A stretch of DNA of 6,720 nucleotides from Methanoculleus marisnigri (GTDB taxonomy: Archaea; Halobacteriota; Methanomicrobia; Methanomicrobiales; Methanoculleaceae), in assembly GCA_002503885.1 (NCBI GenBank), contig DASQ01000018.1:1-6720 (forward strand). The letters run 5' to 3'. The notes beneath the pieces were generated by a model. It made no database searches and was not told where the DNA came from. It saw only the letters and a list, made by a program, of their open reading frames with translations. The translations under genes and the position numbers were made by a program. Positions 1 to 5,051 of the stretch are shown here, piece after piece (position 1 is the stretch's first letter; every line of letters starts with the position of its first letter).

Positions 1-226
1 GCGCGGTCCGCCGGAGAGAGCGGGAGCTCTCGGAAAAATCTCTGTAAAATGCCCGAGAATGTGCTTTGTCCCCGAGAAAGTAACGAGAACTGCTGCCACC
101 GACCAATGTCGGCGGGGATCGAGGCTGGAGGTTGGTGGGTGAGCTCAGAGACAACGTGTTACTTCAACGAACAGCAGTCATAAGTGCGGCGGGGGGAAGC
201 CGGTTTTCGAAATTAACCTGACGCCG
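1..226 (+). pseudogene. Degraded 5' part of the C39-like peptidase gene (frameshifted)
   Basis: No intact gene starts here. The frame beginning at base 1 is open to a TAA at 181-183, and its end reads like peptidase sequence (GGWWVSSETTCYFNEQQS, 127-180). The frame of the downstream gene is open from 143 and reads GGGKPVFEINLTP just before the first ATG at 227, which fits a C39-type run-up to the catalytic His. The two frames differ by one base, and a run of six G (191-196) lies close to the switch. I infer one or more indels in a once continuous gene, or a sequencing error in the G run. A perfect 6-bp inverted repeat (16-21/26-31, loop GGGA) lies at the left edge. The catalytic Cys motif is not recognisable. 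Reading the frames as one gene is moderately uncertain. Confidence 0.45.
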
Positions 227-1156
227 ATGAATGGGTACCACTGGGTTCTAGTGAAAGGCGTTTCGTATGAGGACTACTATGGGAGTGTGTACACAGTTTA
301 CGAATTTTGGATTCACGATCCTCTATTCGGCGAAAATCAGTACTATTCTGTAGATGATTGGGCAGACATCTTTACTCCGGTTGATGTTCAAGGAAGTTAC
401 TGGGACGGATACTGGACTCATGTGCGGGGCTACTGGGGCACTGACGCTGCCGGGATTGCATATCCTGACATTGTTTCAGATTCTGGTGAAACAACAACCA
501 GGAATACCTACACTACCCGCTCCCCGGTCTGGAGCGACACCCTGGTCCGTCCAACACCGACCGCGAGTGTCGACCGGGAGACCTACTACGACCAGATGAC
601 GATGTACTACGAGGCCGTGGCTAAGAACGTCACCCTGATGGCCGACGAGGAGGATGACATCCCTTTGACCGAGGATACCGATCTCGCCGACCTCGGCGTG
701 CGTGTCCGGCAGATGATGATAGAGCAGTTCGGGCACAAGGAGGAATTCGAGGGCACGGTCCCAGGTGAGCCGGTCTTCGTACACTCGCTGGACGATAAAT
801 GGCATGACTACTACCTGTTCCCCTTCGAGCGGGACGGCTACATATCAGCCATCGTGCAGGTATCTATCAAGGGCGATCTCGCGGATCCCGGTGCGGGGTA
901 TGCACCCAGCAAGAGGATACAGTCCGTCATCCGCCCGACGCTGGAGGAGGCGCGGATGATCCTCGCAGAAGGGGGCTACGACAACACCATGCCTGCACAG
1001 CCGGTCTGGAAGCCCTGCGAGCAAACAACATCACCACTGCTTCCGGTCTGGGAGTTCACAGCAAACGACGGAGATACAGTCTATGTCGGCTATGCTCCAT
1101 GGATGGATCAGGTCGAGATCTATGAAGAACTTACGATGAAGAAGATTGCGGGATGA
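227..1156 (+). CDS. C39/papain-like peptidase-domain protein, N-terminally truncated
   Basis: The 309-residue reading frame begins inside a domain rather than at a natural start: there is no ribosome binding site before the ATG at 227, and coding-like sequence continues upstream in frame (GGGKPVFEINLTP). Residues 4-32 (YHWVLVKG, then FWIHDP) match the His and Asp part of C39/papain-like cysteine peptidases, with His5 and Asp31 as the likely catalytic pair; the Cys half is missing. A Thr/Ser/Pro-rich linker follows at about 84-113. A C-terminal domain of about 190 residues, rich in Asp, Tyr and Trp, is one I do not recognise. Codon use changes within the gene: up to about base 500 many third positions are A or T, later most are G or C. 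In related archaeal proteins this architecture is usually exported, but the signal peptide would lie upstream. The product is probably not an active peptidase. The fold call is moderately sure, the C-terminal role unknown. Confidence 0.6.
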   Translation: MNGYHWVLVKGVSYEDYYGSVYTVYEFWIHDPLFGENQYYSVDDWADIFTPVDVQGSYWDGYWTHVRGYWGTDAAGIAYPDIVSDSGETTTRNTYTTRSPVWSDTLVRPTPTASVDRETYYDQMTMYYEAVAKNVTLMADEEDDIPLTEDTDLADLGVRVRQMMIEQFGHKEEFEGTVPGEPVFVHSLDDKWHDYYLFPFERDGYISAIVQVSIKGDLADPGAGYAPSKRIQSVIRPTLEEARMILAEGGYDNTMPAQPVWKPCEQTTSPLLPVWEFTANDGDTVYVGYAPWMDQVEIYEELTMKKIAG

Positions 1157-1190
1157 TACAGTGTCCTGTTTCCCCGGCGACTTCTTCCCA

Positions 1191-1199
1191 TCTTTTTTT
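1191..1199 (+). terminator. T-tract terminator after the peptidase-like gene
   Basis: A run of seven T (1193-1199) after a pyrimidine-rich stretch lies about 40 bases past the TGA at 1156. Archaeal transcription often ends at such T-tracts without a strong hairpin, and none is obvious here. Confidence 0.45.
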
Positions 1200-1353
1200 G
1201 GCTGAAATTTAATTCGTGGAGATGCTACCCATGAGAATCAGACAACGCCTCACCTCCTTCGGGACCGCGCAGTGGGGATATCCGTAAAGGTCTGCAAACC
1301 GGAGTGATCCTGGTGGTGGCGGGTTCCCGATCCAGCGAGAAGTGAAGACCGCG

Positions 1354-1391
1354 TTCATATATGTTCCGGACCTGTTCGACCGGGATCGAAC
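1354..1391 (+). promoter_or_regulatory. Possible serpin promoter: TATA-like box plus palindrome
   Basis: TTCATATATG (1354-1363) is the most TATA-like sequence before the serpin gene. About 25 bases downstream, where transcription would start, lies a perfect 6-bp inverted repeat, GTTCGA at 1374-1379 and TCGAAC at 1386-1391, separated by six bases. It could be a repressor operator or a leader hairpin. If this box is used, the leader is roughly 120 nt. The rest of the gene-free stretch 1157-1503 holds the T-tract, the hairpin at 1433-1492, and nothing else I can support. Confidence 0.3.
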
Positions 1392-1432
1392 GGTTTCGTC
1401 GGTATTATCGTCTTCCTGTAGAGAGAATCCAT

Positions 1433-1492
1433 GTGGATGCCTGGGGGATACCCGATCTGCGGGTTTCCGGCCATTCCCCAGATGCCATCCAC
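1433..1492 (+). promoter_or_regulatory. Structured leader hairpin abutting the serpin ribosome binding site
   Basis: Nested inverted repeats fold this stretch: GTGGATG (1433-1439) with CATCCAC (1486-1492), then CTGGGG (1441-1446) with CCCCAG (1476-1481), and inside them ACCCG (1450-1454) with CGGGT (1460-1464). The structure ends on the base before GGGAG (1493-1497), the serpin Shine-Dalgarno sequence. That position suits control of ribosome access, though the site itself is outside the stem. It matches no riboswitch class I know. Confidence 0.4.
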
Positions 1493-1503
1493 GGGAGAGA
1501 ACG

Positions 1504-2796
1504 ATGAAAGGAACGATATTGATATTCTCCGGAGTAAGCATTCTGGTTCTGGCGCTCATTGTTGCAGGACTGGCCGCCGCCGGCACCGCACCCCAGAACA
1601 CGACTCCGGTCTCCGGCGGACCCGTAGCCGGGGATACCGGCACCGCCCGTTCCGATACGCCGGACGGCGTCGATAATGTGGCGGCCGGGAACAACCGGTT
1701 CGCGTTCGACCTCTACCGGCGCCTCGCGGCCGAGCCGGCGCATGCGGGAGACAACCTCTTCTTCTCGCCCTACAGCATCTCGTCGGCCCTCGCGATCACC
1801 TGCGAGGGCGCCCGCGGCACGACCGCCGACGAGATCGGAGCGGTGCTGTATCTCCCGGAGAACGACAGCCTCCGGCGGGAGGGGTTTGCCGCAATCGATG
1901 CCGGCCTGAACCGCGGGAGCGGCAACTACACCCTCCACACCGCAAACGCCCTCTGGGCGGAGGAGACCTATTCGTTCCTCCCGGACTACATCGACGTGGC
2001 TGCTCACGGATATGGGGCAAACGTCACGAACCTCGACTTCATCAATGACCCCGAGGGGTCGCGGGAGACGATCAACCGGTGGGTGGAAGAGCAGACGGAG
2101 GATAAAATCCGCGACCTCCTGCCGCCGGGTTCAATCGACCCCCTGACCCGGCTCGTGATCACGAACGCTATCTACTTCAAGGGCACCTGGGCCGAACTGT
2201 TTGACCCGAACAAGACGACGGAGGAGGAGTTCCGGGTTGCACCGAACCAGACGGTGACTGTCCCGATGATGCACGGGAATGCCGTCTATCCGTACGCAGA
2301 GACTGAGACCCTCCGGGTGCTCGAGATGCCGTATGCGCACGGAAACGAGACCGAACTTACGATGCTCGTCTTCCTCCCGAAGGAAGACAACCTGACGGTT
2401 GCGGAGGAGGCCCTGGACGCCGGGCGACTCGCGGATCTTCAGAAGTCCCTGGTCTCGCAGAGGGTCAGGGTCTTCTTCCCGAAGTTCACGCTGGAGACGG
2501 GGTATCCTCTTCCGGGAGTGCTTGCGGCGATGGGGATGCCGACGGCGTTTGCCGACGATGCCGACCTCTCCGGGATGGACGGCACGAGAGACCTCTTCGT
2601 CACCGGGGTCTTCCACAAGGCGTTCGTCGACGTGAACGAGGAGGGTACCGAGGCTGCGGCCGCGACCGGCGTTGTGGTGGGGGGAGGTGCCACACCCGTC
2701 TTCCGTGCGGATCACCCGTTCGTCTTCCTCATCGTTGAGAAGGACTCCGGCGCGATCCTCTTCATAGGGAGGGTTGTCAACCCCAAAGGCACGTGA
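1504..2796 (+). CDS. Secreted or membrane-anchored serpin (serine protease inhibitor)
   Basis: A 430-residue serpin, a suicide inhibitor that traps serine (sometimes cysteine) proteases by inserting its cleaved reactive loop into a beta sheet. The ATG at 1504 is preferred because GGGAG lies just upstream and the protein then opens with a hydrophobic export or anchor segment (about residues 4-26); an in-frame ATG at 1342 gives an unlikely Arg/Cys-rich extension. A Thr/Gly/Pro-rich linker runs to about residue 55, and the serpin fold fills the rest. The hinge EEGTEAAAAT (379-388) is canonical, so the protein should be inhibitory. FRADHPFVFLI (about 400-410) fits the serpin signature and the chain ends in the typical GRVVNP. 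By the usual count from the hinge, P1 is Gly395, within GVVVGGGATP, which points to a protease preferring small residues. There is no lipobox Cys. The gene converges on hepT, 52 bases away. Confidence 0.95.
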   Translation: MKGTILIFSGVSILVLALIVAGLAAAGTAPQNTTPVSGGPVAGDTGTARSDTPDGVDNVAAGNNRFAFDLYRRLAAEPAHAGDNLFFSPYSISSALAITCEGARGTTADEIGAVLYLPENDSLRREGFAAIDAGLNRGSGNYTLHTANALWAEETYSFLPDYIDVAAHGYGANVTNLDFINDPEGSRETINRWVEEQTEDKIRDLLPPGSIDPLTRLVITNAIYFKGTWAELFDPNKTTEEEFRVAPNQTVTVPMMHGNAVYPYAETETLRVLEMPYAHGNETELTMLVFLPKEDNLTVAEEALDAGRLADLQKSLVSQRVRVFFPKFTLETGYPLPGVLAAMGMPTAFADDADLSGMDGTRDLFVTGVFHKAFVDVNEEGTEAAAATGVVVGGGATPVFRADHPFVFLIVEKDSGAILFIGRVVNPKGT

Positions 2797-2848
2797 AGGG
2801 GGCTGTTCCCCTCCGTCGTCAACGGATACCGGAGGAGGGAGGGGCGTT

Positions 2849-2998
2849 CTACCCGGCGTCTTCTGTGCCGCCGAGCAAAGAGAGGAGCGCCACGACCTCC
2901 GCCCTGAGTGCGGGGATATCGTGGTCCACGACCGCCCAGACCTCCTCAGGGTCCACGCGGAAGTATGCGTGAACCAGGATATTTCGAAGACCGATTAC
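2849..2998 (-). pseudogene. hepT: hepT toxin gene, C-terminal fragment (cut by TnpB element)
   Basis: This is the 3' part of a HepT-family HEPN ribonuclease gene: 49 codons from GTA at 2998-2996 to TAG at 2851-2849. It encodes VIGLRNILVHAYF followed by a DPEEVW helix. It carries the family's catalytic motif R-X4-H-X-Y (Arg73, His78 and Tyr80 of the reconstructed protein); in characterised HepT toxins the Arg and His cleave RNA, and the Tyr is the residue AMPylated by MntA. The fragment has no start codon or ribosome binding site of its own, so it should be silent. The N-terminal part lies at 4308-4511, beyond the insertion. The reading frame stays open into the antisense strand of tnpB, which is coincidental. 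It ends 52 bases from the convergent serpin gene. Confidence 0.9.
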
Positions 2999-3010
2999 AG
3001 ATCCGGGGTT

Positions 3011-3065
3011 CAAGGGGTGCAAGAAAGCCCCCGGCTTTAGCCGTGGGGATGAATTGCACCCCTTG
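3011..3065 (+). repeat. Left-end hairpin of the TnpB element
   Basis: The left end forms a long hairpin. An outer perfect 12-bp stem, CAAGGGGTGCAA (3011-3022) with TTGCACCCCTTG (3054-3065), encloses a second hairpin at 3028-3047 built on GGCT/AGCC with C-rich and G-rich flanks and one mismatch. AAAG (3024-3027) abuts the inner stem on its 5' side. The inner hairpin resembles the right-end one and is the likely TnpA recognition structure; the outer arm is extra. Confidence 0.85.
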
Positions 3066-3092
3066 GTCCGTTCACTTTCACCCCGCCCGGGA

Positions 3093-3130
3093 TAGATTAT
3101 AGCCGGATGAGCACTCACGGATCTCTGGAG
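3093..3130 (+). promoter_or_regulatory. tnpB promoter-like TATA and ribosome binding site
   Basis: An AT-rich patch, TAGATTATAG (3093-3102), in an otherwise GC-rich end is the best TATA candidate for tnpB. Transcription would then start near 3120-3128, after the upstream ATG at 3107. GGAG at 3127-3130 lies six bases before the ATG at 3137. Both observations favour 3137 as the start, though this ribosome binding site would be at the very 5' end of such a transcript. Confidence 0.35.
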
Positions 3131-3136
3131 TCTGGA

Positions 3137-4291
3137 ATGCGGCACGTCACCCGGTACCGAGCATACCCCTCTCACACCGTTGAGCAGCGACTGTTCACCG
3201 GCTTTGCGAGGTGCGCCTTTGTCCGGAACTGGTGTCTTGAGAACAGGGTGTACCGGGACTCCTGTCTCCCGAAACTGAAAGCCGATTACCCCGAGTTGAA
3301 GGAAGTCCACAGCAAGGTGCTGCAGAATGTGGTTCAGCAGATCGTCCACAACCTCCGCGCTCTCAGAAAACTGAAGGAAAAAGGGAGGAAGGTCGGCAAA
3401 CTCCGGAAGAAGTGGGTTCACTCGATGATCTACGAGCAGACGGGGTTCAAACTCACCGGCAACCGGCTCTGGCTGAGCAAGATCGGGGAGATGCGGATCG
3501 AGCTCAGCCGGCCGGTACCGGGGAGGGTCAAGCAGATCGTGGTCAAGCACACCCCGGCCCACAAATGGTTCGTGGCGGTCATCTCCGAGACGCCCGATAC
3601 CCCGGTACCGACGACCGGCACCCGGGCGGTCGGGATCGACCTGAACCTGGAGAACTTCTCCACCGACACCGACGGCAGGGTCTTCCCGCACCCCCACAAC
3701 GTCAGGACGGCCGCAAAAAGGCTCCGCCGGGCCCAGAGAAAACTCTCCCGGGCCGCGGACGGGAGCCGGAACCGCCGGAAGCAGCGGGTCCGGGTAGCCC
3801 GGATCCACGAGCAGGCCGAGAACCGGAGGAACGACTTCCTGCACAAGTGGAGCCGGTATTATGTTGATCGCTATGATCTTATCGCTCTGGAACACCTGAA
3901 CATCAAACCGATGGTCGAATCGCTGGATGCAAAACTCCGCGGCAGATCCAAGTCTATTCTCGATGCTGCGTGGTACAAGGCAAGAGAGTTCATACGCTAC
4001 AAAGCTGCGAATGCTGGTAAGTATGCCCACCTGATCGATCCGGCCTACACGACGCAGGACTGTTTCCTTTGCGGGCACCGGGAGAAGAAAGATCTCTGGC
4101 AGCGAACCCATGCCTGCCCGGTCTGCGGCTACACGGTACCCCGGGATCTAAACGCCGCACAAAATATCCTGAAACGAGCATCCGTAGGGTGGGGCACACC
4201 CGAATCTACGCTTGTGGAGATCGGGACCGCTACACCGCCAAGCCCGGCGGTGCAAGTCCCGGTCAACGAAACAAGAATCTCCCGGCTTTAG
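3137..4291 (+). CDS. tnpB: TnpB RNA-guided endonuclease of the IS200/IS605 family
   Basis: A 384-residue TnpB, normal for the family. Characterised TnpB proteins bind an omega-RNA from the element's right end and cut DNA beside a short motif equal to the element's target site; they are the ancestors of Cas12. The start at 3137 gives MRHVTRYRAYPS, the usual opening, and has GGAG six bases upstream; an ATG at 3107 would add ten unlike residues. The RuvC site is complete: Asp168 (GIDLN), Glu252 (ALEHLN) and Asp337 (RDLNAA). A zinc finger uses Cys309, Cys312, Cys327 and Cys330. A basic helical stretch (about 190-230) precedes the second RuvC motif. The tail after about residue 345 (GTATPPSP, then PVNETRISRL) is coded by DNA that also folds as the omega-RNA, and the TAG stop lies in the right-end hairpin. 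I see no frameshift or lost catalytic residue, so it looks active. Confidence 0.93.
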   Translation: MRHVTRYRAYPSHTVEQRLFTGFARCAFVRNWCLENRVYRDSCLPKLKADYPELKEVHSKVLQNVVQQIVHNLRALRKLKEKGRKVGKLRKKWVHSMIYEQTGFKLTGNRLWLSKIGEMRIELSRPVPGRVKQIVVKHTPAHKWFVAVISETPDTPVPTTGTRAVGIDLNLENFSTDTDGRVFPHPHNVRTAAKRLRRAQRKLSRAADGSRNRRKQRVRVARIHEQAENRRNDFLHKWSRYYVDRYDLIALEHLNIKPMVESLDAKLRGRSKSILDAAWYKAREFIRYKAANAGKYAHLIDPAYTTQDCFLCGHREKKDLWQRTHACPVCGYTVPRDLNAAQNILKRASVGWGTPESTLVEIGTATPPSPAVQVPVNETRISRL

Positions 4292-4327
4292 CCGGGGAGA
4301 GTGTCAACTGTTTCCAGGGAACCCCGG
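4195..4327 (+). ncRNA. Predicted omega-RNA (reRNA) with hepT-derived guide
   Basis: TnpB systems make a scaffold RNA from the 3' end of tnpB through the right end, followed by a guide of about 16-20 nt from the flank. Here GGGAC (4223-4227) pairs with GTCCC (4256-4260) around a perfect 7-bp hairpin, CACCGCC (4233-4239) with GGCGGTG (4246-4252). GACC (4225-4228) could instead pair with GGTC (4261-4264), an alternative fold. The terminal hairpin at 4278-4300 follows, and the scaffold ends at TCAA (4307). The guide would begin CTGTTTCCAGGGAACC (4308-4323), which is antisense to hepT. The 5' boundary is a guess; structure and position support the call, but expression is not shown. Confidence 0.7.
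4275..4307 (+). repeat. Right-end hairpin and cleavage site of the TnpB element
   Basis: GAAT (4275-4278) borders a hairpin with stem CCCGGCT (4281-4287) and AGCCGGG (4290-4296), extended by TCT/AGA if G4297 is bulged. The hairpin is followed by GAGTGTCAA, cut after 4307. The tnpB stop codon is at 4289-4291, within the loop and 3' arm. The core GGCTTTAGCC is identical to the left-end hairpin at 3033-3042. Confidence 0.88.
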
Positions 4328-4511
4328 GAGAAGTGCTTCGCATGTCCCAGGGGAGACGTGAGGCTGCTTCCCCGATGATCTGGAGGTGATGCACCATCCA
4401 GACCTGCACCAGTTCATCTTGCAAAAAAGCATCTCTGCCCCGGACCGTATACCGCTCAATCTCCTCGATCGCTTCCAGGATATCGAGGAGCCGGTCGATC
4501 CCGTCCCTCAT
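4308..4511 (-). pseudogene. hepT: hepT toxin gene, N-terminal fragment (cut by TnpB element)
   Basis: The first 68 codons of a HepT-family HEPN toxin run from ATG at 4511-4509 to CAG at 4310-4308. They encode MRDGIDRLLDILEAIEEIER and later HHLQIIGEAASRLP, the typical first two helices. The ATG overlaps the mntA stop as ATGA, so the two were translated together. At 4307 the frame enters the element and adds 14 foreign residues (LTLSPAKAGRFLFR) before TGA at 4265-4263. The truncated 82-residue product lacks the R-X4-H-X-Y motif, so it cannot be an active RNase. Joined to 2849-2998 the gene encodes 117 residues, a normal HepT length. Such toxins act as MntA-neutralised ribonucleases in anti-phage or stress responses. 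I see no other damage in either half. Confidence 0.92.
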
Positions 4512-4801
4512 AACGGTACTGCCTCTTTGAGGATCCGCTTTTTGTACCGCTCCTTGAGCGCCGTTTCCGTCACCACGTCCACCCGGCACCCAAGGGCCTC
4601 CTCCAGGTCCTGGATGAGCGCGATATGGTCGAGGAGGCTCCTGCCCTGCTCCAGTTCCACCAGAAGGTCGAGATCGCTCTCCGGGCCCGCCTCGTCCCGG
4701 GCGACCGACCCGAAGACCCGCAGATTCCTGGCACCGTGCCGCCTGGCTATTGCGAGAATCCTGGACCGCTTCTCCCGGATCAGATCCTGTGTGACGGGCA
4801 T
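4508..4801 (-). CDS. mntA: MntA-type antitoxin, minimal nucleotidyltransferase
   Basis: A 97-residue minimal nucleotidyltransferase (DNA polymerase beta-like fold), paired with HepT in toxin-antitoxin operons. Known MntA proteins transfer AMP from ATP to the Tyr of the HepT R-X4-6-H-X-Y motif and so silence it. The active-site signature is intact: Gly31-Ser32 in VFGSVAR, then SDLDLLV with metal-binding Asp43 and Asp45. A third acidic residue probably lies in VDVVTE (about 74-79). The length is typical of the family. The TGA overlaps the hepT ATG by ATGA. With hepT split this is an antitoxin with no local target, yet it shows no decay, which suggests a recent insertion or another partner such as a second HepT elsewhere. 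It has a TATA box with an inverted repeat upstream. GGAG at 4818-4815 is too far from the ATG to be a good ribosome binding site, so a short leader is likely. Confidence 0.92.
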   Translation of the reverse strand: MPVTQDLIREKRSRILAIARRHGARNLRVFGSVARDEAGPESDLDLLVELEQGRSLLDHIALIQDLEEALGCRVDVVTETALKERYKKRILKEAVPL

Positions 4802-4810
4802 TGCTGTTCA

Positions 4811-4843
4811 ATATCTCCTATCGGGAGCTGGAGATATAAATTT
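4811..4843 (-). promoter_or_regulatory. mntA-hepT promoter with inverted-repeat operator
   Basis: On the minus strand TTTATAT (4840-4834) is a good archaeal TATA box, placing transcription start near 4811, about ten bases before the ATG. A perfect 8-bp inverted repeat, ATATCTCC (4811-4818) and GGAGATAT (4830-4837), with an 11-base spacer, spans from the TATA box to the start site. Toxin-antitoxin operons are often self-repressed through such palindromes; that use here is inference. Confidence 0.55.
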
Positions 4844-5051
4844 GCCCCCGATGACCGCATCGTCAAAAAAACCTCCGGCAGGGCAAGCCCTCACTATGGG
4901 AACGGCCGTCCTGCCCTCCCCGATAGCGTCGGGCAGACACCCTCTCAACCGACCGGCATGCCCCTGCAGGAGACCGGAGCACGGGCGGGGTGCGGGAAAG
5001 GCCGCTGACAAGAGTCGCAAAGATGCTGTGTTCGAGAATACACCATTCTCC
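4844..5051. other. Gap between the PurM-like gene and the toxin-antitoxin promoter, with minus-strand T-tract
   Basis: No gene is recognisable in these 208 bases. Read on the minus strand, downstream of the PurM-like gene, a GGCAGG/CCTGCC stem (4915-4910 with 4882-4877) is followed after five bases by seven T (4871-4865). This is a plausible terminator, about 180 bases past the stop codon, insulating that gene from mntA. A small open frame across the region lacks coding character. Confidence 0.4.

Larger units (their letters stand above)
2999..4307 (+). mobile_element. TnpB-only IS200/IS605 element (IS1341-like, IS608-type ends) inside hepT
   Basis: The 1309-base insertion has ends readable to the base because removing it rejoins hepT in frame. 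It lies directly 3' of TTAC (2995-2998) and its last four bases are TCAA (4304-4307). Both are the left and right cleavage sites of IS608 as I recall them. It also has AAAG (3024-3027) and GAAT (4275-4278) immediately 5' of the two end hairpins, identical to the IS608 guide tetranucleotides. There are no target duplications and no terminal inverted repeats, as expected for a family that moves as single-stranded circles by Y1 TnpA. It carries only tnpB, so it would need a TnpA in trans. It is oriented opposite to hepT. Confidence 0.92.

Noticed and set aside
1342..1503. N-terminal extension of the serpin from an upstream ATG
   Set aside because: The extension is rich in Arg, Cys and Ser, would bury the export signal, and covers the leader hairpins; the ATG at 1504 has a good ribosome binding site.
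2797..2848. Terminator between serpin and hepT
   Set aside because: GGGG and CCCC around 2799-2812 could form a short hairpin, but there is no T-tract on either strand, so the call is not supported.
3107..3136. Upstream tnpB start codon
   Set aside because: No ribosome binding site, and the ten extra residues do not resemble the TnpB N-terminus; 3137 has GGAG at the right distance.
2849..4111. A 420-codon open frame on the minus strand
   Set aside because: Only its last 49 codons are real (hepT C-terminus). The rest is antisense to tnpB and stays open through GC-rich composition.
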